Assembly (NCBI RefSeq): GCF_024213555.1
Contig: NZ_JANAVO010000012.1
Coordinates: 87,082 to 151,081 of the forward strand
DNA from: Allokutzneria sp. A3M-2-11 16
GTDB taxonomy: Bacteria > Actinomycetota > Actinomycetes > Mycobacteriales > Pseudonocardiaceae
Reading direction: 5' to 3'
Length of the DNA stretch: 64,000 nucleotides
The notes beneath the pieces were generated by a model. It had not been told where the DNA came from, did not search any database, and saw only the letters and a program-made list of their open reading frames with translations. This document shows, piece after piece, positions 8,136-17,401 of this stretch (position 1 is the stretch's first letter; each line of letters opens with the position of its first letter). The position numbers were made by a program, and so were the translations under genes.

Positions 8136-9598
8136 CAGTGGCTCCTGGCGAAGGTGATCAGGGGCGGCGCGGCGGACGGCGCCCGGACGGTGAAGTCCAA
8201 TGTGGACGGTGTGCCCGATCCGCCGATGGCCTGCCAGACGGACGTGGCGAACGCGGGCGTGAACGGGTAGGCCAGCAGGGCGAAACCCTTGAGCCAGGCC
8301 AGGGTGGGCGTGGCGGCGTGCACCCACTCGTGGACGGCGGCCAGCGCGGGAACCAGGTCCTGGTGCGCGGGGTCGATGGCCCGTGACTGGACTTCGAGCA
8401 GCGGCAGCGGATCGGCCTCGCCCGCCGGGCCGGACCACGCCCGGTGCACTGCCGCCTGCCACTGGCCGATCAGCACGTCGTCCACATAGGACCAGAACTC
8501 CGCGCGGGCGAAGTCGGTGGTGCCGCGCGCGGGGTTGACCTCGACGAGGTAGGCCCGGACGGCGTCCGAACCGGCCTCATCCGCCATGTCCTCGGCCCAG
8601 ATCACGTGGCCGCGGCTGGTGGAGAACTTCGAGCCCTCCAACGTGTGGAAGTGGTTGAGCAGCACGTGATCCAGCGGCCGGACCGTGCTCAGCGCGAGCC
8701 CCATGCCGAGGCCGCCGAGCAGGAACGGCAGCGAGTTGTCGATGCCGAAACTGGCGACCGACCGCGACTCGGAACCCGGCTCGATGCCCGCCATCTCCGC
8801 GCTCAGCAGCCAGAACGCCAGCACGCCAACGGAATAGGTGAACGTCACCTGCGGGACCGGGCTGCCGGGGACCTCGTACGGCACGCCCCACGTGCCCGGC
8901 ACGGTCAGCCGCAGCAACGGACCCTGGGTGGCGATGTGGCGCAGCACGATGTCGCGGAACTCCTGCGGCACACCCATCTCGACCATGCGCCGGGTCAGCT
9001 CTTCGGTGTTCGGCAACCGCAGGTACAGGCATGGCAGCTCGCGCCACTCAACCGGGCCCTCGTCGAGGCCGAAGCGCGAACGGGCGTCGGCGAGCATCTC
9101 CGGGCGGTAGTGCGTGCCGCATTCCTCGCAGAAGTAGCTCGCGCACCCGGCACCGCACGTCGGGCAGGACCCGAGCAGCCAGACGCCGACGATCCACCGA
9201 TCACTCGCCGGGCAGTACAGGAACTTCTCGCGGACCACCTCCGCCAGGCCCTCCGCGACGAGGTCGTCCATCAGCTGCTTGATGATCTCCGCGTTGCGCG
9301 TCGCCCACGGCTCGGTCAGCAGGTTCGCGAAGCAGTCGAGGTCGATGCCCACCGCGCGGAGGTCCCGCCCGATCAACTCGTGCCAGTACTCGACGACCTC
9401 TTCCGGCGAGCGGTCCTCCTGGAGCGCGCGCAGCAGCACGAACGAGTCGTGCGGATCGGTCGCGGACACCATCCGGACCTGTTCACCACAGCGGCGCAGA
9501 TGCCGTGCGAGCACGTCCATCCGCAACATCGGGCCGCCGATGTGCCCCAGGTGCAGCCGTCCGTTCGCGGTCGCCGGGACCGGCATCAACAGGTTCAC
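8135..9598 (-). CDS. Methionyl-tRNA synthetase-like enzyme (probable hydrazine synthetase MetRS half)
   Basis: 487 aa class I aminoacyl-tRNA-synthetase catalytic core. It starts VNLLMPVPATANGRLHLGHI, with the HIGH motif as HLGH at about residues 17-20. A zinc knuckle (CPTCGAGCASYFCEEC) lies near residue 150, and the KMSKS loop is replaced by KFSTSRG near residue 330. The GTG start at 9598 overlaps the cupin stop by 4 nt. Its partners (cupin, lysine N-hydroxylase-like and DAO-like flavoproteins) match the s56-p1 hydrazine-forming set. There, Spb40 is a cupin-MetRS fusion that joins N6-hydroxylysine and glycine. Housekeeping translation is unlikely given this operon and the changed KMSKS loop. 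Confidence 0.85.
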   Translation of the reverse strand: MNLLMPVPATANGRLHLGHIGGPMLRMDVLARHLRRCGEQVRMVSATDPHDSFVLLRALQEDRSPEEVVEYWHELIGRDLRAVGIDLDCFANLLTEPWATRNAEIIKQLMDDLVAEGLAEVVREKFLYCPASDRWIVGVWLLGSCPTCGAGCASYFCEECGTHYRPEMLADARSRFGLDEGPVEWRELPCLYLRLPNTEELTRRMVEMGVPQEFRDIVLRHIATQGPLLRLTVPGTWGVPYEVPGSPVPQVTFTYSVGVLAFWLLSAEMAGIEPGSESRSVASFGIDNSLPFLLGGLGMGLALSTVRPLDHVLLNHFHTLEGSKFSTSRGHVIWAEDMADEAGSDAVRAYLVEVNPARGTTDFARAEFWSYVDDVLIGQWQAAVHRAWSGPAGEADPLPLLEVQSRAIDPAHQDLVPALAAVHEWVHAATPTLAWLKGFALLAYPFTPAFATSVWQAIGGSGTPSTLDFTVRAPSAAPPLITFARSH

Positions 9599-9912
9599 GC
9601 GGTCGGCTCCCACCAGATCGAGTGCACCACGAGCGGTTCGGTGCCGTCGTTGTGCACCTCGTGGGTCTTCGGCGGCTCCAGGTAGACCGCGTCGTCCTTG
9701 GACAGCCGCAGCGGCGAGCCGTCGTAGGTCAGCTCGCCGGTTCCCCGCACCACGAGCCAGATCTCGTGGACTGCGTGGGAGTCGACGGGCGTGGTGTGCC
9801 CGGGGTCGACGCGCAGCACCGCGGTCTTGAAGGGCGCGGCGGGCAGGGTCACCTCGTCCCACGCCAGTCCTGCCGGGGTGTCGTGGTTGACGAAGCTCAG
9901 GCGCGGGCTCAT
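9595..9912 (-). CDS. Cupin domain protein (probable hydrazine synthetase cupin half)
   Basis: 105 aa single-domain cupin. Metal-binding residues fall in VDSHAVHEIWLVVRGTGEL (first cupin motif, His/His/Glu) and PPKTHEVHNDG (second motif His). ATG at 9912 overlaps the preceding N-hydroxylase stop by 4 nt, and its stop overlaps the MetRS-like start by 4 nt. In known hydrazine synthetases this Zn-binding cupin is fused to the N-terminus of the MetRS-like domain and carries out the rearrangement that makes the N-N bond. Here the two are separate polypeptides made from one message in the same order. Confidence 0.87.
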   Translation of the reverse strand: MSPRLSFVNHDTPAGLAWDEVTLPAAPFKTAVLRVDPGHTTPVDSHAVHEIWLVVRGTGELTYDGSPLRLSKDDAVYLEPPKTHEVHNDGTEPLVVHSIWWEPTA

Positions 9913-11156
9913 CGAAGTACGCCCTCCTCGGGGTCGAGCCGGTAGACTTCCTTGCGCAGCAAGCTGTTCACGATGGTCGCGGCTCGCCACGCGGTGAGGC
10001 TGAGATTGGGGTCGGCCAGGCCGTGGGAGTGCCGCGCGCCGTTCTGCACGAACACCCTGGACCGCCCGGCGTCCTGGAGCTCCATCGCGAAATCCACCCC
10101 GACGACGGGTTGTCCATCCACAATGGACAGCCGGTCGAGCACCGGGTTGAGGCAGGACGGCAGCCGCTGGGTGTAGCCGGTCGCGAGCACCACGGCATCG
10201 GCGGTGAAGTCGGTGAGCTCGCCCGTGCGGTCCTCGCGCACGGTGATCCGCCACGCGTCGCCGTGCCGGTCGAGGCCGACCGGGGTCGTGCCGGGTGACA
10301 GCCGTGCAGGGTTCGCCTCCGCGAGGAAGTCCAGCTCGTAGAGGCGGTGGTAGAGCCGGTCGAGCAGCTCTGAGGAGATGCCGTCGCTGCTGAGCCGGTT
10401 TTCGTCCACAAGGGACTGACGGGTCCCGGCGGGCAACCCGAAGAACCGCCGCACGTACTGCGGCGTGTAGATCTCCTCGGTGAACGGGGTCTCGTCCAGC
10501 GGCAGGAAGTTGGATCGCCGAGTCGTCCACAGTAGACGGTCCGGCGCGGACGAGGTGAGCAGGTCGAGCACCACCTCGGCACCGGACTGCCCGCCGCCGA
10601 TCACCGCGACGCGCTTGCCCGGTGCGGGACGGTAGGTCAGGTAGTCGCTGCTGTGGAACAGCGTCGGGCCGGTGCGACCACGCGCGAAGTCCGGGACGTG
10701 GGGCACCGCTCCCGTTCCCACCACCAGGTCCTTCGCCAGGAGCTGCCCCGTGGTCGTGCTGACCACGAACTGGCCGTCGCGGTGTTCGACGGAGCAGACC
10801 TCGCTGCCGAACTCCACCGCTGGCAGCCGGGCAGCCGCCCACGCCAGGTACTGGGTGAACTCGGCGCGGCTGACGCGGGTGAACCCGGCGGACAGGAAGC
10901 GGTACAGCCTGCCGTGCTCGACCAGGAACGACAGGAACGAGTACGGGTTCGTGGGGTCGACCGGGGTGACCAGGTCCTTGAGGAAGCTGACCTGCATGCG
11001 CGCGCCGGGCAGCAGCAGACCGGGGTGCCAGCTCAGCTCGGGCCGCCGCTCCAGGAACCGCGCCCGCAGCCCGCCGACGGGGTGCAGCAGCGCGGCCAGG
11101 CTCAGGTTCGCCGGGCCCGCGCCGATGCCGACGAGATCGACGGTTTCGGTGTCCAT
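9909..11156 (-). CDS. FAD/NADPH-dependent lysine (ornithine) N-monooxygenase-like protein
   Basis: 415 aa flavoprotein of the SidA/IucD/PvdA group. FAD-binding motif GIGAGPANLSLAALL is near residue 10, the NADPH motif is GGGQSGAEVVLD near residue 195, and the ATGY motif VVLATGYTQRLPS near residue 330. These enzymes hydroxylate the side-chain amine of lysine or ornithine. ATG at 11156 overlaps the DAO-like stop (TGATG). In the s56-p1 pathway the counterpart Spb38 makes N6-hydroxylysine for the cupin/MetRS enzyme; I infer the same role. There is no siderophore gene set beside it. Confidence 0.88.
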   Translation of the reverse strand: MDTETVDLVGIGAGPANLSLAALLHPVGGLRARFLERRPELSWHPGLLLPGARMQVSFLKDLVTPVDPTNPYSFLSFLVEHGRLYRFLSAGFTRVSRAEFTQYLAWAAARLPAVEFGSEVCSVEHRDGQFVVSTTTGQLLAKDLVVGTGAVPHVPDFARGRTGPTLFHSSDYLTYRPAPGKRVAVIGGGQSGAEVVLDLLTSSAPDRLLWTTRRSNFLPLDETPFTEEIYTPQYVRRFFGLPAGTRQSLVDENRLSSDGISSELLDRLYHRLYELDFLAEANPARLSPGTTPVGLDRHGDAWRITVREDRTGELTDFTADAVVLATGYTQRLPSCLNPVLDRLSIVDGQPVVGVDFAMELQDAGRSRVFVQNGARHSHGLADPNLSLTAWRAATIVNSLLRKEVYRLDPEEGVLR

Positions 11157-12310
11157 CACACCGCCAGCCGTTCGTGCGCGTACGTCGGCGACAGGGCCGA
11201 GCCCGAGGTCACCGCGGACGCGAGCATCCGGCCCAGGCTCAGCCCGAACGGCATGCCGTGCCCGGAGAACCCGCCGACCGCCCAGACCCGCTCCCGCACC
11301 CGCGACGCCACCGGGACCAGGTCGGCGGTGAACGCCATCGGCCCCACCCACGAGTCGGTCGCGCGGATCGGCCCGATGTCGGGGAACAACCGCGGCAGCA
11401 CGCCCAGCAGCGCCTCGTGCACGGCGTCTTCTGGCACTCCGGCCAGCGCGTCCATGCGGTCCATCGCTCCGGCGCCGCGGCAACCGCCGAGCACAACGCG
11501 CCCGTCCGGGGTCTGCTGCCAGTACTCCCCGTTGGGCGTGATCTGCGCGGACATGCCGGACGAGCAGATCGGCGGCAGCGGCTCGGTCGCGAGCATCTGG
11601 CCCTGCACCGGCCTCAACAGACCGCGCAGTTCCGGCAGCAGCCCGCCGGACCACGCGTTCGTCGCCACGATGACCGCGTCGGCCGTGATCGAACCCTGCG
11701 CGGTCTCGACCCCGCGCTCGCCGACCGAGGTCACCGCGCAGTGGGGGAACAGCGACGCGCCGTGCCGCACCGCCGCCTCCGCCAGGCCGCGCACGAGCCG
11801 CACCGAGTGCACGAGCGCGCCCGGCAGCAGCATGCCGCCGCACACGTCGTCGGCGAGCCGGGTGCGCACGAGGTCGGCGACTTCCGAACGGTCGAGCACC
11901 CGCCCGTCGAAGCCGTCCTCGTTCAGCGCCGCGACGAACTCCTTGTGCTGGTCGGCGACGAGCGCGAACTGGAGGTGACCGGTCTCGCGGTGGTCGCAGG
12001 AGATCTCCTCCTCCGCGACGACCTGGGCGACGAGCCGCATTCCCTCGCCCGCGTCGGCGCACACCTCCTTGGCCGCGGGCCCACCGAGGCGCCGCACCGC
12101 CTCCGGGTAGGACTCCGCCGTCGCCTGCACGACCATGCCGCTGTTGCGGCCGGTCGCGCCGGCGGCCAGCTCGCCCGCCTCGACGAGCACGGGGCGGGCA
12201 CCTTGCCGGGCCAGCCAGTACGCGCAGGCGACGCCGAGCAGCCCGCCGCCGACGACCACGACCTCGGCCGTGGCGGGCAGCGCGGACCGTTGCCAGTAGG
12301 ACGTCGTCAT
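11156..12310 (-). CDS. FAD-dependent oxidoreductase, DAO family (glycine/D-amino-acid oxidase-like)
   Basis: 384 aa protein. The dinucleotide-binding motif VVVGGGLLGVACAYWLA is at about residues 18-34, followed by ATGRNSGMV near residue 50, a DAO hallmark. The C-terminus carries WAVGGFSGHGMPFG, the conserved FAD-contact 'GxxGHG' motif. The start at 12310 begins MTTSYWQRS; the frame extends to 12376 but this ATG fits the family. First gene of the operon. In s56-p1 biosynthesis the homologue Spb39 oxidises the lysine-derived hydrazine intermediate to release hydrazinoacetic acid, and this is the predicted job here. Confidence 0.87.
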   Translation of the reverse strand: MTTSYWQRSALPATAEVVVVGGGLLGVACAYWLARQGARPVLVEAGELAAGATGRNSGMVVQATAESYPEAVRRLGGPAAKEVCADAGEGMRLVAQVVAEEEISCDHRETGHLQFALVADQHKEFVAALNEDGFDGRVLDRSEVADLVRTRLADDVCGGMLLPGALVHSVRLVRGLAEAAVRHGASLFPHCAVTSVGERGVETAQGSITADAVIVATNAWSGGLLPELRGLLRPVQGQMLATEPLPPICSSGMSAQITPNGEYWQQTPDGRVVLGGCRGAGAMDRMDALAGVPEDAVHEALLGVLPRLFPDIGPIRATDSWVGPMAFTADLVPVASRVRERVWAVGGFSGHGMPFGLSLGRMLASAVTSGSALSPTYAHERLAV

Positions 12311-12411
12311 GTCTTGCACCCCCGAGTTGTTCGAAGCCAGGAAAGAGTTTTGGGATCGACCGCACAGGCGGCGCACAAATGCGGTACATCGGTGGTGTGG
12401 GGAACAGGCCA
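12311..12411. promoter_or_regulatory. Divergent promoter region between the hydrazine-type operon and SARP gene
   Basis: About 100 nt separate the divergent starts, so both promoters and any SARP binding site should be here or in the overlapping coding ends. I could not find clear heptameric direct repeats. The assignment rests on gene orientation only. Confidence 0.4.
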
Positions 12412-15258
12412 GTGGAGATCCGGCTGCTCGGATCGGTCCAAGTGCGCGTCGGCGGTCGGGCCGTCGCCGCGGGCGGGCCGCGCCAGCTCCGGCTGCTGGC
12501 GACCCTCGCGCTCAGCGCCAACCAGCCGGTTTCCGTGCGGCGCCTGGCCGAAAGCGTCTGGGACGACGAGCCGCCCGCCTCCGCCGGACCGAACCTGCGC
12601 GGGTACGTGGCCGCCCTCCGCAAGATCATCGAGGTCGATCCGGACGTGCGCCTGCTCGCCCACCGCGGCGGCTACCAGCTCACGGCCCCGGCCGAATCGA
12701 TCGACGCGCAGGAATTTCGCGTTCGCCTCGCCGAATCCGCGGGGCAGCCCGAAGAGGCAGTCGAACGGGTCCGATCCGCCCTGGAGCTCTGGCGCGGCGA
12801 ACCGTGCGAGGACGTCCGGCTCGGCCCGGGGGCGGAGCCGCTGCTGACGGAGCTCAACGATCTGCACGCGCTCGCCGTCGAAGAGCTGGCGCGGGCGCGG
12901 CTGGCCCTGGGCGAGCACGGGGAGCTGGCGGGGGAGTTGCGCGCCTGGGTCGCCCGGTACCCGCTGCGCGAACGCCTGCGGGCGTTGCTGATCACCGCGC
13001 TGTCCGGGGCGGGCAGGCAGACCGAGGCGCTGCAGACCTACGACGACGCCCGGCGGATGCTCGCGGTGGAGTTGGGAGTCGAGCCCAGCGTCGAGTTGCA
13101 AGCCGCCTACCAGCAGGTTCTCGCCAAGGAGGGCAACTCGGCGGCGCTGCGCCGGGTGCCGAGGCAGCTGCCAGCGGACACCACCGACTTCACCGGCCGC
13201 GCCGACCTGGTCGCCGCGCTGACCGATCTGCTGACCGGGCCCGGCCTGCCGCTGGTGGCGATCTCCGGCCCGGCGGGCGTCGGCAAGAGCGCGCTCGCGC
13301 TGCGCACCGCCCACCTCCTCCGATCGTCCTTTTCGGACGGTCAGCTGCACGTGTCGCTGTCCGGGGCGGCCACCCGCCCGCGCACCGCCTACGACGCCCT
13401 CGGCGAGCTGCTTCGCTCCCTCGGCGGCGCGGGAACCGTTGTGCCGGACGGACTTGACGAACGCGCCGCGCTCTACCGGGAGCGCCTAGCGGACCGCAAG
13501 ATCTTGATCGTGCTCGACGACGCGGCCGACGCGGCGCAGGTGCGGCCGCTGCTGCCCGCGACACCGGGCACCGCAGTGTTGGTGACCGGGCGGGCGCGGC
13601 TGGCGGAGCTGCCCGGGGTGCGGCTGGTCGACCTCGACGTGCTGTCGGCGGCGGAGGCCGGGAAGTTGCTGGCGCGCATCATCGGCCCGGACCGCGTGGC
13701 CGCCGAACCGGAAGCGGCGGACCGGATCATCGAGCGCACCGGGCGCCTGCCGCTGGCGGTGCGCATCGCCGGGGCCCGGCTCGCCGCGCGTCCCATGTGG
13801 CCGTTGCGACTGCTCGCCGATCGGCTCGACGACGAGCGCGGCCGGCTGGACGAGCTGGCGATCGGCGACCTCGACGTGCGGGCCAGCGTGCGGCTGAGCC
13901 TCACCGGGCTCAGCGAGCGCCCGCGCGCGGCCTTCCGGCTGCTCGGGCTGCTGCCGGGGCGCGAACAGCCCGCGTGGGTGCTCGCGGCGCTGCTCGACGA
14001 GCCCGAGCGGGAGGCGGAACGCGCGCTTGAGTCCCTTGTGGACGCTCAGCTGCTCTGTGCCTCCACAGTGGACAGTGAGGGCCAGCTCCGCTACCAGCTG
14101 CACGACCTGTTGTGGCTCTGTGCGGCCGAAGAAGCCGCGGAAGAACCCGAAGCCGACCGGGCCGCCGCGCTGCGCCGGGTGGTCGACGGCTGGCTCGAAC
14201 GGGTCGAGGACCGGGCCGCGACGGTGCCCGCCTCCTGCCTGATCCCGCGCGCCGGGGCGAGCCTGGAGCGGCGACCGGGCCAGAGCTGCGCGGCCGAGTG
14301 GTTCAGCACCGAGAAGCGCAACCTGACCGACGCCGTGGGCATCGCGCTGGAGCGCGGTGAACTGGAGCGCGCGTCCCGGCTCGCCGGGCGGCTCGACGCG
14401 TTCTGGCACCTCACCGGCGGCGGGCAGGAGTGGGAACGGATGCAACGCGCGGTCCGCGACGCCACCGCGGACGTGCCGGAGCTGCGCATGCTCGCCGACC
14501 GCTCGCTCGGCGACATGTGGTCCGAGCGCGGCCGGATCGCCGAGGCGGCGGAGTCCTTCCGCGCGGCGTTGGCCACCGCGCGCGAGCTGGGCGACGAGCA
14601 CGAGGCGGCCTGCGCGGAGGTCGGCCTGGCCTTCTGCCACTGCCTCCGCAAGGAGAACGAGCGGGGCCGGGACCGCGTCGAGCGCGCGCTGGAGACGTTC
14701 ACCGCGACCGGGAACCGGCACGCCGTCGCCCAGACGCTGAAGATCAAGGCGATGCTGTTCTTCGACGCCGACCACGCGGCGGCGCGCGAGTCGATCGACC
14801 GAGCGCTGCGCATCGTCACCGAGCTCGGCCAGCCGCTCAACGAGGTGAACCTCATGCACACGTTGGCATTGCTGGACACCAGGCGCGGCGCGTTCGAGTC
14901 GGCGCTGGTCCAGCTGCGCGGCGGGCTGCGCCGCATCCGCGAGATCGGCCACCCCAGCGGCGAGGCGTACACGCTGTTCGCGATCGGCGAGAACGAGCGC
15001 GGCCTCGGCAGGCACCGCGAGGCCAAGCGCAGCATCGACGCCGCTCTAGAGATCTTCCTGGAGCTGGGTGACTCCAGGGGCGCGGGCCTGGCCACGCTGA
15101 GCAGCGGGCAGCTGCTGGCCGACCAGAGCATGCACACGGCCGCGCTGGAGCCGTTGCGGCGCAGCCTGGCGCTGCTGCGGCGGGCCGGGCTGGACGAGGC
15201 GCACGACCGCGCCCACCGCGAGCTGCTCCGGTCAACCCTTGCCGCCGGATCGGCCTAA
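12412..15258 (+). CDS. SARP/AfsR-family transcriptional regulator with NB-ARC and TPR domains
   Basis: About 948 aa. A winged-helix DNA-binding domain (VEIRLLGSVQVRVGGRAV...) and BTAD domain occupy residues 1-245. An NB-ARC/STAND ATPase follows, with P-loop GPAGVGKSAL near residue 290 and LIVLDDAAD as Walker B. TPR-like helical repeats extend from about 600 to the end. I prefer GTG at 12412 (VEIRLLG) with GGGGAA upstream; ATG at 12379 in the same frame is the alternative. Large SARPs of this type activate secondary-metabolite genes. Being divergent from the hydrazine-type operon, it is the likely activator. Confidence 0.9.
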   Translation: MEIRLLGSVQVRVGGRAVAAGGPRQLRLLATLALSANQPVSVRRLAESVWDDEPPASAGPNLRGYVAALRKIIEVDPDVRLLAHRGGYQLTAPAESIDAQEFRVRLAESAGQPEEAVERVRSALELWRGEPCEDVRLGPGAEPLLTELNDLHALAVEELARARLALGEHGELAGELRAWVARYPLRERLRALLITALSGAGRQTEALQTYDDARRMLAVELGVEPSVELQAAYQQVLAKEGNSAALRRVPRQLPADTTDFTGRADLVAALTDLLTGPGLPLVAISGPAGVGKSALALRTAHLLRSSFSDGQLHVSLSGAATRPRTAYDALGELLRSLGGAGTVVPDGLDERAALYRERLADRKILIVLDDAADAAQVRPLLPATPGTAVLVTGRARLAELPGVRLVDLDVLSAAEAGKLLARIIGPDRVAAEPEAADRIIERTGRLPLAVRIAGARLAARPMWPLRLLADRLDDERGRLDELAIGDLDVRASVRLSLTGLSERPRAAFRLLGLLPGREQPAWVLAALLDEPEREAERALESLVDAQLLCASTVDSEGQLRYQLHDLLWLCAAEEAAEEPEADRAAALRRVVDGWLERVEDRAATVPASCLIPRAGASLERRPGQSCAAEWFSTEKRNLTDAVGIALERGELERASRLAGRLDAFWHLTGGGQEWERMQRAVRDATADVPELRMLADRSLGDMWSERGRIAEAAESFRAALATARELGDEHEAACAEVGLAFCHCLRKENERGRDRVERALETFTATGNRHAVAQTLKIKAMLFFDADHAAARESIDRALRIVTELGQPLNEVNLMHTLALLDTRRGAFESALVQLRGGLRRIREIGHPSGEAYTLFAIGENERGLGRHREAKRSIDAALEIFLELGDSRGAGLATLSSGQLLADQSMHTAALEPLRRSLALLRRAGLDEAHDRAHRELLRSTLAAGSA

Positions 15259-15322
15259 CTTGGTCTCACTTGGCGCGCGAATGCTGGGAGAGCGTAGGGC
15301 GCGTGCCTAGACTCTGGCCCAT

Positions 15323-17401
15323 ATGGACAGCAGGGAAGCCGCGAAGCTGGTCAGACGGTCGAAGAGCCGCTGGCGCGATCGCGGGTACCCGGCGTGGGTC
15401 CAGCTCGTCGGCGCCGCCGAGGAGCGCTACCCGAGCGCGCTGGACGCGCTGATCGCCATCGCCCGCGACGAGCGCCACCCGTACCAGGCGTGGGCGGGGG
15501 AGCTCGTCGCCGACCGCTGGGTCGCCACCCGGGAGTCCTCGCTGCGCAAGGTGGTGCGCCAGCTGCGCGCGCTGGCCACCGACGGCAAGCCCCGACTGAT
15601 CACCGCGGCCCTGCACGGGCAGCTGCTCGACGAGTGGCGCAGCGGGGTGGAACTGGTCGAGCTGTTCGAGGACGAGGACGAGGACGTGCGCGCCGGTGTC
15701 GTCGAGGCGTGCACCGCCGCCACCGGTGACCAGCTCTACGCGCTGTGGGCGCTCAGCGAGCACGAGCAGGTGCTCAACGCGTTGCTGCACAACCCCGTCA
15801 AGCCCGACCCCCGGCGCGTCCCGCCGCTGTCCTCCATCGCGCTCGGCGCCGACGTGGACCCAGGGGAGCTGCTGGACGCCGCGCTGCACGCCGAACGCGC
15901 CATCGGCCGGATCGCGCGGCGGCGCATCCTGTCCACGCCGTCGCTGACGGGTCGGTTGTGCGAGGCGGCGATCGGCCACCCGCGCCGGGTCGAGTTCCTG
16001 GTGCGGCACGGGCTCCAGCCGGAGAAGCCACTGGAATGCGCGCTGTACCTGTTGCGGGCGGACCAGATCGACGCCTACCGCGAGCTGGATCCACAAGGGA
16101 CGGTCCTCGCGCGCGCGAAGCTGACCGACGAGCAGGTCATGCAGATCGGCCTCGCCTTCGCCGACAACGACGACCCGCAACGGCTCTGGGAGTTCGCCAG
16201 AACCCGGCCGCTGTGCCAGGCGGTGGAGCTGGTGCACCTGGCGCGGGACTGGCGCCCGGAGACCGACCCGGGACTGTTCGCCCAGCTGGCCGAGATCGAG
16301 ACGCTCCAGGTCGTGCACGAGCTCCAGGGTTCGCCGGAGCACTGGGCGCTGAGCTACCGCGTCGGCAGTTCGGTGGTGCACAGCGTCTCGCTCTCGCCCG
16401 ACGCCACCAGGATCGCGGCGACGGCCGGATTCCACGCGCCCACCTGGGATCCGCGCTACGGCAGGCAGAAGGAGCAGGGCTCGATCATCGAGCTGGAGGT
16501 CGCCTCCGGCAACGAGCTGTCCATGCACACGGTGGAGGCGGGCTTCGCCCACGTGCTGCACCTCGGGCACGCGGTGATCACCGCGGAGAACATGGGCGCC
16601 GAGGGCTCCGTGCTCGCCAGGCACATCGGGGCGGAGCGCGAGATCCTGACCAAGCACGAGGGCTCGATCGAGGCGCTCGCCCGCTCCCTCAGCGGTTTCG
16701 TGGCCGTCACCGGTGGCGGCGAACTGCTCGTCGGGTCCGGAGTGGACGGTGAGGTCCGCCGCGCGGTCCCCGAGGGCGACCGGTTCCGCCCCGCCTCCCT
16801 GTCCGTCCACAGTGGAACGGGCCGGTTCGCGCTCGGCGGCGCGGAGCTGGCGCTGCTGGACGCCGACGCGCGGCTGCTGGCGACCGCGAAGGAGCCGGGC
16901 TGGGTCCGCGAGACCGCGTTCGTCGACGCCGACACGCTGCTCACCATGGACGGCGACGGCCACCTGTCCCGGTGGACCCGCGACGGCGAGCAACTGGTCC
17001 GCGGCACCAGGGCGAAGGTCCCGCCGGAGCTGGGCAGCCCGCTGGTGGACCTGCGGGTGGTGCCCGCGCGCGGCCTGCTCGCGGCGATGAGCACGCGGGT
17101 CGGCAGCCCGGTGCGGCTCGTGCTCTTCGACCTGGAGACGCTGACCCACGCGGAGGGCTTCGAGCTCTCCGGCTGCACCCTGGCCACCTCGGCGGACGGC
17201 GAGCACCTCGCGCTGGGCACGAGCTCCGGGCTGGTCTGGTTCTGCGGGATGCCGCCCGCCGGGCTGTTCGAGGTGCTGGCCAAGCCGATCGGCAAGATCA
17301 CCGACGCGGACCGCGAGGTCATCGAGGTGGCCAGGGCGAGCGCGGCCCGCCCCGCGGTGCGCCGCGTCCTGGACCTCTTCGCGGAGCTGGTGGGCACATG
17401 A
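15323..17401 (+). CDS. HEAT-like plus beta-propeller (WD40-like) protein, function unknown
   Basis: 692 aa cytoplasmic protein without signal peptide or membrane segments. The N-terminal half is alpha-helical with HEAT-like character (for example RKVVRQLRALATDGKPRLI, residues 30-300). The C-terminal half (from about 330) has repeating strands ending in short acidic turns, such as HSVSLSPDATRIAATAG and LATSADGEHLALGTSSG, resembling degenerate WD40/beta-propeller blades. It is cotranslated with the following 62 aa HhH protein (4 nt overlap). I do not recognise a named family. A scaffold role is possible but unsupported. Confidence 0.8.
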   Translation: MDSREAAKLVRRSKSRWRDRGYPAWVQLVGAAEERYPSALDALIAIARDERHPYQAWAGELVADRWVATRESSLRKVVRQLRALATDGKPRLITAALHGQLLDEWRSGVELVELFEDEDEDVRAGVVEACTAATGDQLYALWALSEHEQVLNALLHNPVKPDPRRVPPLSSIALGADVDPGELLDAALHAERAIGRIARRRILSTPSLTGRLCEAAIGHPRRVEFLVRHGLQPEKPLECALYLLRADQIDAYRELDPQGTVLARAKLTDEQVMQIGLAFADNDDPQRLWEFARTRPLCQAVELVHLARDWRPETDPGLFAQLAEIETLQVVHELQGSPEHWALSYRVGSSVVHSVSLSPDATRIAATAGFHAPTWDPRYGRQKEQGSIIELEVASGNELSMHTVEAGFAHVLHLGHAVITAENMGAEGSVLARHIGAEREILTKHEGSIEALARSLSGFVAVTGGGELLVGSGVDGEVRRAVPEGDRFRPASLSVHSGTGRFALGGAELALLDADARLLATAKEPGWVRETAFVDADTLLTMDGDGHLSRWTRDGEQLVRGTRAKVPPELGSPLVDLRVVPARGLLAAMSTRVGSPVRLVLFDLETLTHAEGFELSGCTLATSADGEHLALGTSSGLVWFCGMPPAGLFEVLAKPIGKITDADREVIEVARASAARPAVRRVLDLFAELVGT

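Noticed and set aside
8135..9598. MetRS-like gene as the housekeeping methionyl-tRNA synthetase
   Set aside because: It is embedded by 1-4 nt overlaps in a flavoenzyme/cupin operon and has an altered KMSKS loop; the context fits hydrazine synthetase better. Not fully excluded without the rest of the genome.
9909..11156. N-monooxygenase as part of a hydroxamate siderophore pathway with the NRPS
   Set aside because: No acyl/formyl transferase, siderophore receptor or reductase nearby; its translational partners are cupin and MetRS-like genes, and the NRPS is 20 kb away in another operon.
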